Shown in pieces: positions 8,411-15,463 of a stretch of 64,000 nt of DNA. The notes beneath the pieces were generated by a model, which saw nothing but the letters and a program-made list of their open reading frames with translations, was not told where the DNA came from and did no database searches. The number at the start of each line of letters is the position of its first letter. Position 1 is the stretch's first letter. Position numbers and translations under genes: made by a program. This DNA comes from Brevundimonas lutea. Lineage in GTDB: Bacteria > Pseudomonadota > Alphaproteobacteria > Caulobacterales > Caulobacteraceae. Location of the stretch: positions 62,001 through 126,000 of the forward strand of contig NZ_QUOQ01000004.1 in the NCBI RefSeq assembly GCF_003704105.1, given 5' to 3'.

Positions 8411-9712
8411 ATGATCGTCCGCTATTCCCGCCCCGAAGCCGCCGACCTCTGGTCCCAAGAGACCAAGTACAAGATTTGGTTCGAGATCGAGGCCCACGCC
8501 GCCGCCAAGATGGCCGAGCTGGGCGTCATCCCGGCCTCGGCCGCCGACGCCATCTGGGCCAAGGGCAAGGACGCCACCTTCGACGCCGACCGCATCGACG
8601 AGATCGAGCGCACCACCAAACACGACGTCATCGCCTTTCTGACCCATGTGTCGGAGATCGTGGGCGAGGAGGCGCGCTTTCTGCACCAGGGCATGACGTC
8701 CTCCGACGTGCTGGACACCTGCCTGGCGGTGCAGCTGGCCCGCGCCACCGACCTCTTGATCGCCGATGTCGATCGGGTGCTGGCCGCCCTCGAAAAGCGG
8801 GCGAAAGAACACAAGCTGACCCCCTGCGTCGGTCGCAGCCACGGCATCCACGCCGAGCCGGTGACCTTCGGCCTCAAGCTGGCCGGCTATCACGCCGAGT
8901 TCCAGCGCGCCCGCCGCCGCCTGGTCACCGCCCGCGAGGAGATCGCCACCTGCGCCATCTCCGGGGCCGTGGGCACCTTCGCCAATGTCGATCCGGCGGT
9001 CGAAGCCTATGTCGCCGAGAAGATGGGGCTGGCCGTCGAGCCGGTGTCCACCCAGGTCATCCCGCGCGACCGTCACGCCGCCTATTTCGCCGCGCTGGGC
9101 GTCGTCGCCTCTTCGGTCGAACGGCTGGCCGTCGAGATTCGTCATCTGCAACGCACCGAGGTGCTGGAGGCCGAGGAGTTCTTCGACAAGGGTCAGAAGG
9201 GCTCCAGCGCCATGCCGCACAAGAGGAACCCCATCCTGACCGAGAACCTGACCGGCCTGGCCCGCCTGGTCCGCTCGGCGGCGACCCCGGCCATGGAGAA
9301 CGTCGCTCTCTGGCACGAACGGGACATCAGTCATTCCTCGGTCGAGCGCGGCATCGCGCCGGACGCCACCATCCACCTGGACTTCGCCCTCAACCGCCTG
9401 GCCGGCGTGATCGAGCGGCTGAACGTCTATCCCGACAATATGCAGAAGAACCTGGATCGCCTCGGCGGCCTGGTCCACTCGCAGCGGGTCATGCTGGCCC
9501 TGACCCAGGCGGGCGTCTCGCGCGAGGACGCCTATGCGGCGGTTCAGGAGAACGCCATGAAGGTCTGGCGCGGCGAAGGGGCCTTCCTGGATTTCCTCAA
9601 GGCCGACGAACGCGTCACCTTGGCCGACGCCGAGCTCGAGGCCCTGTTCGACATCGGCTATCACACCAAGCACGTCGATACGGTGTTCCAACGGGTGTTC
9701 GGCGCCGGCTGA
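8411..9712 (+). CDS. purB: Adenylosuccinate lyase
   Basis: A 433-residue member of the fumarase/aspartase superfamily. It catalyses two fumarate-releasing steps: SAICAR to AICAR in purine synthesis, and adenylosuccinate to AMP. Signature blocks are present in order: TSSDVLDTCLAVQL (about 97-110), SHGIHAEPVTFGLKL with the catalytic His, and the mobile loop GSSAMPHKRNPI with the catalytic Ser. Length and order match the short bacterial PurB type. The start is ATG 8411. It is followed by about 110 bases of structured non-coding sequence and a terminator. Confidence 0.97.
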   Translation: MIVRYSRPEAADLWSQETKYKIWFEIEAHAAAKMAELGVIPASAADAIWAKGKDATFDADRIDEIERTTKHDVIAFLTHVSEIVGEEARFLHQGMTSSDVLDTCLAVQLARATDLLIADVDRVLAALEKRAKEHKLTPCVGRSHGIHAEPVTFGLKLAGYHAEFQRARRRLVTAREEIATCAISGAVGTFANVDPAVEAYVAEKMGLAVEPVSTQVIPRDRHAAYFAALGVVASSVERLAVEIRHLQRTEVLEAEEFFDKGQKGSSAMPHKRNPILTENLTGLARLVRSAATPAMENVALWHERDISHSSVERGIAPDATIHLDFALNRLAGVIERLNVYPDNMQKNLDRLGGLVHSQRVMLALTQAGVSREDAYAAVQENAMKVWRGEGAFLDFLKADERVTLADAELEALFDIGYHTKHVDTVFQRVFGAG

Positions 9713-9825
9713 GGCCCCGCAATTTTTCTCTGCAACCCTTTTCTCGCGCCGGCATTCTTCTGAGGCGCAAGCGAGAAGCTGAAGCGACAAGGCTCCGGAG
9801 CCCCTCCCCCGAGCTTCCGGATGCA

Positions 9826-9857
9826 GGGGCCGCACTTCCCCCGGGTGCGGCCCCTTT
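9826..9857 (+). terminator. Hairpin terminator after purB
   Basis: A perfect 10-bp GC-rich stem (ggggccgcac with gtgcggcccc), a 9-base loop and a short TTT tract, about 113 bases after the purB stop. The sequence between (9713-9825) contains further complementary segments, for example ttctcgc near 9743 with gcgagaa near 9771. Confidence 0.7.
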
Positions 9858-9946
9858 CGCTGTCTGGGCCTGACTATCCAACCGCATAAGCCCGTCCTTA
9901 AGCTTTGTCGTTCACCCTGAGCGGCGAACCAGGAGACGGCCCGCGC

Positions 9947-10186
9947 ATGCCCATGACCGAGGATGAGCTGAGAACGCGTCTGGCCGACGCCTTTCCAGAC
10001 GCCGAGATCGTGATCCAGGACCTCGCCGGAGACGGCGACCACTACCGCGCACGCATCGTCTCCTCCGCCTTTTCGGGCCTGCCGCGCGTGCGCCAGCACC
10101 AGCTGGTCTATGCGGCCCTGGGCGGCCGTATGGGTGGCGAGCTGCACGCCCTCGCCCTCGAAACCAGCGCCCCCGCCGGAGACTGA
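9947..10186 (+). CDS. BolA-family protein
   Basis: A 79-residue BolA-like protein. BolA proteins bind a [2Fe-2S] cluster jointly with monothiol CGFS glutaredoxins and act in iron-sulfur delivery or iron regulation. The start at ATG 9947 is chosen because AGGAG sits 10 bases upstream; an ATG two codons later also exists. The fold signature runs from ELRTRLADAFPDAEIVIQDL through GDHYRARIVSSAF to the helix-turn-helix-like RVRQHQLVYAALGGRMGGELHALAL, with the invariant His in RQHQLVYAAL. It is four bases upstream of the AKR-like gene, with the CGFS glutaredoxin gene next but one, so its family partner is encoded in the same cluster. Confidence 0.9.
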   Translation: MPMTEDELRTRLADAFPDAEIVIQDLAGDGDHYRARIVSSAFSGLPRVRQHQLVYAALGGRMGGELHALALETSAPAGD

Positions 10187-10190
10187 TCCC

Positions 10191-11096
10191 ATGCGCTACC
10201 GCCCCTTTGGACGCTCCGGCGTCTCGATCTCGGTCCTGACGCTCAACCTATCACGCGAGTTGCTGTCGCAAGGCCCCGACGTCATGCGCACGACCGTGTT
10301 CTCCGCGCTCGAGAACGGCGTGAACAGCTTCCGGCTGGAGACGGCCGATCCGGTTCTGGCCGAACTGGCCGGCGACGCCCTGGCCAGCGTGGACCGCAAG
10401 CTGGTGTCGGTGTCCCTGCTGTTGGGCGGCGGCCGCGGCGCGCCGCGCGACTTCTCGGCTGAAGGTCTGACCCGCTCGATCGAGGAGGTGCTGCACGTCT
10501 CGGGCCTGGGCTGGATCGATGTCGGCGTGCTGGACGCGCCCAGCGAGGAGGAGCTGCCCCAGGCCGCCCTGACCACGCTGAAGCAGATGCGTTCGGCCCA
10601 GCGCCTGAAACAGCTCGGCGTGGCCGGCTGCGACGACGCCATGGACGCCTATATTTCGACCGGCGCCTTCGATCTGGTCGCCATGCCCTATCACGTCAAT
10701 TCGCCCTGGCAGACCAAGAGCCGCATCCGCGCGGCTTTGGAACGCGACATGGCGGTGATGGCTTACGGGTACTTCCCCGACAGCCTGGATACGGCGCGCA
10801 AGGCGGCGGGCGTCAACGCCGAGAAGCAAAGCGGCTGGAAGGCCCTGCTGGGCGGCCGCAAGCCGATCGCCCGCGAGGCCGGCACCTTCGCCTTCCTCCA
10901 CCAGACCACCGGCTGGGCGGCCGAGGAAATCTGCCTGGCCTACGCCCTGACCGATCCGTCGATCTGTTCGGTGATCATCGACGCCGACCGGGGGCAACGG
11001 GTGGAGGCGCTGTCAGCGACGACCGAACGCGACCTGCCGCCGGGCACGCCGGCGCAGATCGAGATGGCCCGGGTGGGGCGCGCGGCCGCCGCCTGA
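10191..11096 (+). CDS. Aldo/keto-reductase-like protein lacking the catalytic tetrad
   Basis: A 301-residue protein that aligns with aldo/keto reductases at both ends: it opens MRYRPFGRSGVSIS and has TGWAAEEICLAYALTDPSI in the AKR C-terminal region. The catalytic positions are not preserved. The usual FDTAxxYG segment reads FRLETADPV, the region of the active-site Lys reads KLVSVSLLLGG, and the YxDLxxxH segment reads WIDVGVLDAPSEEE. I therefore see no Asp-Tyr-Lys-His tetrad, and an ordinary NADPH-dependent reductase activity is doubtful. It sits between bolA (4-base gap) and the CGFS glutaredoxin gene, so a role linked to Fe-S or iron handling is a reasonable inference, not shown. Confidence 0.75.
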   Translation: MRYRPFGRSGVSISVLTLNLSRELLSQGPDVMRTTVFSALENGVNSFRLETADPVLAELAGDALASVDRKLVSVSLLLGGGRGAPRDFSAEGLTRSIEEVLHVSGLGWIDVGVLDAPSEEELPQAALTTLKQMRSAQRLKQLGVAGCDDAMDAYISTGAFDLVAMPYHVNSPWQTKSRIRAALERDMAVMAYGYFPDSLDTARKAAGVNAEKQSGWKALLGGRKPIAREAGTFAFLHQTTGWAAEEICLAYALTDPSICSVIIDADRGQRVEALSATTERDLPPGTPAQIEMARVGRAAAA

Positions 11097-11179
11097 CCGC
11101 GCGCTCGGCCCGGTCGCCTTGACCCTGGCCACTGCGGCGCCTAGCTGACGGGTCTCCCCGCTCGACCCAGAGGCCCGCC

Positions 11180-11527
11180 GTGACCGACGCCGACCCCACC
11201 CGCGACTTCATCGCCAGCACCGTGGCCCAGAACGGCGTGGTGCTGTTCATGAAGGGGACGCCGGACGCGCCGCGCTGCGGCTTCTCGGCCCTGGCGGTCC
11301 AGATCCTGGATCACGTCGGCGCGCCCTTCGTCGGCGTGGATGTGCTGCAGTCCGAGGCCCTGCGCGACGGCATCAAGGCCTACACCGACTGGCCGACCAT
11401 TCCCCAGCTGTATGTGAAGGGCGAGTTCGTCGGCGGCTCCGACATCGTGCGCGAGATGTTCCAGGCCGGCGAGTTGCAACAGCTGATGGCCGACAAGGGC
11501 GTGCTGGCCGAGGGCGACGCCGTCTGA
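11180..11527 (+). CDS. grxD: Monothiol glutaredoxin (Grx4/GrxD type)
   Basis: A 115-residue CGFS-type glutaredoxin. These proteins bind a [2Fe-2S] cluster as homodimers or with BolA and pass it to acceptor proteins. The active site is PRCGFSALAV near residues 33-42, preceded by FMKGTPDAP; WPTIPQLYVKGEFVGGSDI carries the cis-Pro and the glutathione-binding residues. The start is GTG at 11180. The TGA stop shares its last base with the ATG of the thioesterase gene (TGATG), so the two are probably translated together. Confidence 0.95.
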   Translation: MTDADPTRDFIASTVAQNGVVLFMKGTPDAPRCGFSALAVQILDHVGAPFVGVDVLQSEALRDGIKAYTDWPTIPQLYVKGEFVGGSDIVREMFQAGELQQLMADKGVLAEGDAV

Positions 11528-11952
11528 TGGCCCGGCCGGCGCTGATCCCGCCGGACGACCGGGAGGTGTTCGAGGCGCCGCTGACCGTGCGGCCCGAGCA
11601 CATCGACGACAACGGCCACGTCAACAATGTCGTCTATGTCGGCTGGCTTCAGGAGGCCGGGACCGCCCACTGGCGCGCCAGATTTTCCGCAGAAGATCAG
11701 GCCCGCTGGTCCTGGGTCGCCCTGAGGCACGAGATCGACTATCTGCGCCCGATCTCGCCGGATGCCCAAGGTGTGGTCGCCCGCACCTGGGTCGGCCAGC
11801 CGCGCGGACCCCGCTTCGACCGCTTTGTCAGGATCGAGGACGGCCAGGGGCGCCTGTGCGCCCAAGGCCTGTCCGAATGGTGCCTGGTCGCGGCCGACAC
11901 CATGCGGCCGACGCGCATTCCGGCGGAGATGCTGGGACCGTTCCAGCGCTGA
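11527..11952 (+). CDS. Acyl-CoA thioesterase, hotdog fold (4HBT family)
   Basis: A 141-residue single-domain hotdog thioesterase. The segment DDNGHVNNVVYVGWLQEAG near residues 28-46 is the standard 4HBT active-site region: D-x-x-G-H-V-N-N-x-x-Y followed by the acidic residue on the long helix. The rest of the domain, including RHEIDYLRPIS and a C-terminal RIPAEM, fits acyl-CoA hydrolases of the FadM/YbgC kind. Its substrate is not predictable. It overlaps the glutaredoxin stop by one base and ends the plus-strand cluster that starts at bolA. Confidence 0.85.
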   Translation: MARPALIPPDDREVFEAPLTVRPEHIDDNGHVNNVVYVGWLQEAGTAHWRARFSAEDQARWSWVALRHEIDYLRPISPDAQGVVARTWVGQPRGPRFDRFVRIEDGQGRLCAQGLSEWCLVAADTMRPTRIPAEMLGPFQR

Positions 11953-11958
11953 CGCCGA

Positions 11959-12375
11959 TCAGCCTTCGGCGTCCTCGTCGGGGCCGAGCAGGTAAGGGTT
12001 ATTGATCTCGATGTGGTCGTCGGCGCTGAGCCCGAGCTCTTCGAGGGAATAGATCACGTCGATGCCTTCCAGCTGCACGTTCGAGCAGCGGTCGTCCTTC
12101 ATACGCCTGAGGGTGATCAGGGCGCTGTCACCCACGCGCCGGACGACGGGCTGAATGTCGTCCTTGCCGGTGCAGCCGTTGGAGGTGACGCGGAAGATGG
12201 CCTGGTTAGAGCTGACCGCCGCGGCGTAAATCGGCTCCAGCGCGCCGGGCATGGAGACGGCAGCCGAAATGGGCGGCGGCGGCGGCGAGAAGTCCGCATT
12301 CTGCCTTAGCGAGCCGCAGGCCCCGAGGCCGAGGCTCAGCGCGGCCAGTGCAGAAATCGTGGCGAGCGCCCGCAT
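11959..12375 (-). CDS. Hypothetical lipoprotein
   Basis: A 138-residue predicted lipoprotein. I place the start at ATG 12375, where the product opens with a normal signal peptide (MRALATISALAALSLGLGAC) and a lipobox ending at Cys20; a longer in-frame reading would put about 39 unrelated residues in front of it. The mature protein has a Pro-rich linker (FSPPPPPIS) and a small domain with Cys residues in SNGCTGKDD and DDRCSNVQLEG that could form a disulfide. It ends in an acidic tail. Function unknown. It is convergent with the thioesterase (6-base gap) and lies downstream of rpsD behind a terminator. Confidence 0.7.
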   Translation of the reverse strand: MRALATISALAALSLGLGACGSLRQNADFSPPPPPISAAVSMPGALEPIYAAAVSSNQAIFRVTSNGCTGKDDIQPVVRRVGDSALITLRRMKDDRCSNVQLEGIDVIYSLEELGLSADDHIEINNPYLLGPDEDAEG

Positions 12376-12450
12376 GCTGTGGCCCCCTTCGCCCGTGAGA
12401 ATCTTCCGCATCATGCGCGCCTTTCCCCCGAAATGCACGTTGGTGGCGTC

Positions 12451-12485
12451 GAAAACGAGAAGGGCCCCAGATCGCTCCGGGGCCC
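12451..12485 (-). terminator. Rho-independent terminator of rpsD
   Basis: On the minus strand the 7-bp stem gggcccc/ggggccc (12462-12468 with 12479-12485), a partly pairable loop, and the T-rich tail ttctcgtttt follow the rpsD stop by about 100 bases. Confidence 0.7.
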
Positions 12486-12586
12486 GTCCCATCTCTGGCC
12501 CGATCGCTCGGCGCGCGGCGCCTCGCTAAATGAGGGCTGCGCTCAAGCAGCGAACGACCGCGTCGCTCGCGATAGCGCCCTGAAAA

Positions 12587-13204
12587 TCAGGACGCGTAGT
12601 ATTCCACCACCAGATTCGGCTCCATCTTCACCGGGAACGGCACATCGGCCAGCTCGGGAATGCGGACGTAGCGGATCGAGAAGCCGCGGTCGCCCATTTC
12701 CAGATAGTCGGGCACGTCACGTTCCGACGACTGCTGCGCTTCCAGCACCAGCGCCATATTGCGGGACTTTTCCTTGACCTCGACGACGTCGCCCGTCTTC
12801 ACGCGGTACGAGGCGATGTCCACCTTCTTGCCGTTGACGGTCACGTGGCCGTGGCTGACGAACTGGCGAGCAGCCCAGACGGTCGGGACGAACTTGGCGC
12901 GATAGACGATGGCGTCCAGGCGCGATTCCAGCAGGCCGATCAGGTTCTCGGAGGTGTTGCCCTTGCGGCGGGCGGCCTCGTCGTAGGTCTTGGCGAACTG
13001 CTTTTCGGTGATGTTGCCGTAGTAGCCCTTGAGCTTCTGCTTGGCCTTCAGCTGCAGGCCATAGTCGGAGACCTTGGACTTGCGGCGCTGGCCGTGCTGG
13101 CCGGGGCCATAGGACCGCTTGTTGACCGGGGACTTGGCGCGACCCCAGAGGTTTTCCCCCATGGCCCGGTCGAGCTTGTACTTGGCGCTGTGGCGCTTGG
13201 ACAT
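12587..13204 (-). CDS. rpsD: 30S ribosomal protein S4
   Basis: A 205-residue S4, a primary 16S rRNA-binding protein that nucleates assembly of the 30S body and helps govern decoding accuracy. Its order is canonical: the [21 protein letters not shown] opening of alphaproteobacterial S4, the Lys/Arg-rich N-terminal domain, then the S4 RNA-binding domain ([35 protein letters not shown], residues about 95-130). The N-terminal Cys residues of zinc-type S4 are absent, so it is the C-minus form. It is monocistronic here, away from the alpha ribosomal operon, with its own terminator. Confidence 0.98.
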   Translation of the reverse strand: MSKRHSAKYKLDRAMGENLWGRAKSPVNKRSYGPGQHGQRRKSKVSDYGLQLKAKQKLKGYYGNITEKQFAKTYDEAARRKGNTSENLIGLLESRLDAIVYRAKFVPTVWAARQFVSHGHVTVNGKKVDIASYRVKTGDVVEVKEKSRNMALVLEAQQSSERDVPDYLEMGDRGFSIRYVRIPELADVPFPVKMEPNLVVEYYAS

Positions 13205-13291
13205 GTGTCACTCTCAATGCTGATGCGGCCCGGCGCCCCCGCTATTGGGAGCACGATCTCAACGGCGGTCCACGCATCGTCCGTCATGCGA

Positions 13292-13339
13292 CGCGCCCCG
13301 GACGTGAGCCCGGGGCGTGAAGGCGGCGCTTATGCCGCC
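13292..13339 (-). other. Two GC-rich hairpins upstream of rpsD
   Basis: An 8-10 bp stem (cgccccgg at 13294-13301 with ccggggcg at 13310-13317) and a 6-bp stem (ggcggc at 13322-13327 with gccgcc at 13334-13339) lie between the rpsD start and the preceding minus-strand gene. Neither has a U-tract. They could be a leader structure of rpsD or a weak terminator for the gene that ends at 13364. Confidence 0.4.
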
Positions 13340-13363
13340 CCGGCCCGCGAAGGTCAAGTCAGC

Positions 13364-14356
13364 TCAGCGTCCCTCACGGAGGGCCTGGACTATGCGCGCC
13401 GATGCCGCCGTCGTCAGCTCGGCCACTCCCGCCTCCCACCGGACCGGATCGGCCTGCATGGCGTATCGCCGGGTGCGATTGGTGCCGATACCGCCCAGGG
13501 CGCCGATGACGTTGGTGGCCAGCTCGGCCGCGCGCTGTCCTCCAGTCGTGGTGTCGCCGAAGGTCCCGAAGTCGCCTCCCACCGCGATCGGCTCGCGGGG
13601 CGTGTAGGTGGGCACCCGACCGTTTGGCGCATAGACATAGACCTTGGACGCTTCCGGCACGATCGCCAGTCCGGCCTGGACGTTGACCGCAGAGCTGTTG
13701 CGGAACCAGCCGCCATAGGTCTCCGCGCTGGCGAAATCGACGATGTAGAAGGCGTTGACGACGGCCTGCCCGGCCGCCCGGGCGAATTGGGTTCCGCCCA
13801 TGCTGATGCCGATGGCGCTGCGGTTTCCGCTGAAGCCGGGCGCGCTGATCTGCCCCAACACTTCGCGCGCCAACCAGACTGCTCCGCCGATCTGCGTGGG
13901 AGCGAAGACCTTGGCCTTGGCGCGACTGTCGCGCGCCAGGATGACGTCACGCTCCATGCCGTTCTCCAGTGGCTGGGCGTTGGCTTGCCGGAAAGCGGCC
14001 TCGACGGGCGCGCGATCGCCGACCTGATAGCCGCCGGCGGCAAGTTGCTCGAGCAGGCTGGTGTAGGCCGCGTCGGTCGCCCGCTGGAATTCCGCGTCCG
14101 ACACGCCCTCCAGGGCGCTGCGGGCGGTGGACCGGCCACCGAACCCTCCGCCCAGCAAACCGCCCCCGGCACGCGCACGGTCCGTTCGGTCCGTCAGGAA
14201 GGCCACAACGAAGCTGCCGACGACCACATTGGTCACGCCGCCCATCGCCGCAGCGTTATCGATCTTGAGCGGCTGGGCGACGGCCCGCGAGGCAAGTGTG
14301 ACGAGCGCACCGGCCGTCAGTCCGGCCAGGGCGCCGCGACGCGTGATGATCGACAT
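13364..14356 (-). CDS. Hypothetical secreted protein with Tat-like signal
   Basis: A 330-residue predicted exported protein. The start at ATG 14356 gives an N-terminus with SIITRRGALAGLTAGALVTLA, a twin-arginine-like n-region and hydrophobic core, and a cleavage zone after residue 27 (RAVAQP). The mature part has a Gly-rich stretch (GGGLLGGGFGGRS), a conserved-looking AFYIVDFASAETYGGWFRNSSAVNVQAGL segment containing Trp and Tyr, and a C-terminal Ala-rich helix. This looks like one folded periplasmic domain, but I do not recognise the family. No lipobox is seen. It is not obviously linked with rpsD downstream or the MBL-fold gene upstream. Confidence 0.65.
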   Translation of the reverse strand: MSIITRRGALAGLTAGALVTLASRAVAQPLKIDNAAAMGGVTNVVVGSFVVAFLTDRTDRARAGGGLLGGGFGGRSTARSALEGVSDAEFQRATDAAYTSLLEQLAAGGYQVGDRAPVEAAFRQANAQPLENGMERDVILARDSRAKAKVFAPTQIGGAVWLAREVLGQISAPGFSGNRSAIGISMGGTQFARAAGQAVVNAFYIVDFASAETYGGWFRNSSAVNVQAGLAIVPEASKVYVYAPNGRVPTYTPREPIAVGGDFGTFGDTTTGGQRAAELATNVIGALGGIGTNRTRRYAMQADPVRWEAGVAELTTAASARIVQALREGR

Positions 14357-14465
14357 GGAATAAGCCCCCCCCGTACCCGGCGCGCGCCCCCTGCACGGCT
14401 CTAAGGTCGGTAAACCTACGTTACCCGAGCGGTGATATCTGGAAAAGCCGGAAATGTAGGGTCGG

Positions 14466-15383
14466 TCAGCCCTCCGGCGACCAGACAAACCCGTCATCGC
14501 CCCGTTCGACGCGACCCAGCCCCGGGAACGGGAAATGGACGGCGTAGACGCGAAGGTTCTCGTCGGCGGCGCGCTCGAGGATCGCGCGGCGACTCGCCTC
14601 GGCGGTCGGGGCGTTGCCGTCGAAGGCGATGGTCCAGTCCGGACGCTGAACCGAGATCACGTGATGATGCGCGGTGTCGCCGATGTAGAGCAGCCGGTCT
14701 TCGCCGGAAGCGATTTCGTAGCCCGAATGCCCGGGGGTGTGGCCGTCGATATCGACGGAGATGACGCTGGGAATCACTTCGGAGCCGGCCACGAAAGTCT
14801 CCACCCGCGGTGTGATGATCGACACCAGCTTGGCCATCGCCTCGTCCGCCTGCAGCGCGGCCCACTCTTCCTGGGACATGCGGATGACAGCGTTCGGGAA
14901 CGCGAGCGCTCCGCCCGCGACAAGGCCGCCGACGTGGTCGCCGTGACCATGAGAGATCAGGATGTCCGTGACCTGGCCCGGCTCGACGCCCGCTGACGTC
15001 AGAGACTGGGGCAGCAGACCCTGGGTGCCCATCTGGCCCGCCGCGCCCGCGTCGAACAGCACCGTGCGCTCGCCCATGCGCACCAGAAGCGGCTGAAGCC
15101 CGAGGCTCACCTCGTCGGTGGGAAGGCCGGCGGCCGTCAGCACGGCGTCGGTGTCCTCAGCGCTTTCGCCGATCGCCACGGTTTCATTGTCGTTAGGAAA
15201 GCTGAGGCTGCCGTCACGGAGAGCCCAAGCCTGGAATTCGCCGATGCGGAAGCCGTGGATATTATCCGTGGCGGCGGTCTGGACGGCGGGCGCCGCGGGG
15301 GCGGGCGCCGTGTCCGCCTCCTGGGAACAGGCGGCGATCAGCGCGGCCAGGGCCACGGCGGGGAACATCGGGCGATAGGTCAT
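14466..15383 (-). CDS. Metallo-beta-lactamase-fold lipoprotein
   Basis: A 305-residue MBL-fold hydrolase with a lipoprotein signal (VALAALIAACSQE, lipid Cys at about residue 19). The metal site is complete: ISHGHGDHVGGL supplies the HxHxDH motif, DIDGHTPGHSGYEI the third His, and YIGDTAHHHV the bridging Asp and following His. This arrangement matches the group that includes AiiA-like lactonases and related cell-surface hydrolases. A lactone or phosphate/sulfate ester substrate is possible; I cannot choose. The lipid anchor suggests periplasmic action. Confidence 0.85.
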   Translation of the reverse strand: MTYRPMFPAVALAALIAACSQEADTAPAPAAPAVQTAATDNIHGFRIGEFQAWALRDGSLSFPNDNETVAIGESAEDTDAVLTAAGLPTDEVSLGLQPLLVRMGERTVLFDAGAAGQMGTQGLLPQSLTSAGVEPGQVTDILISHGHGDHVGGLVAGGALAFPNAVIRMSQEEWAALQADEAMAKLVSIITPRVETFVAGSEVIPSVISVDIDGHTPGHSGYEIASGEDRLLYIGDTAHHHVISVQRPDWTIAFDGNAPTAEASRRAILERAADENLRVYAVHFPFPGLGRVERGDDGFVWSPEG

Positions 15384-15463
15384 GGATCAGCCTCCCTGCG
15401 GTCAGACACCGCGTCGAGGCTCTAGATAGGCAGCTGGCTCATGTGCGCCAGAGCCGCGGCGGC

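Noticed and set aside
8312..10192. Open frame of more than 600 codons on the minus strand over purB and bolA
   Set aside because: Antisense to purB, whose catalytic motifs are complete. The minus-strand product is low complexity (Gly, Asp, His-rich) and crosses a terminator.
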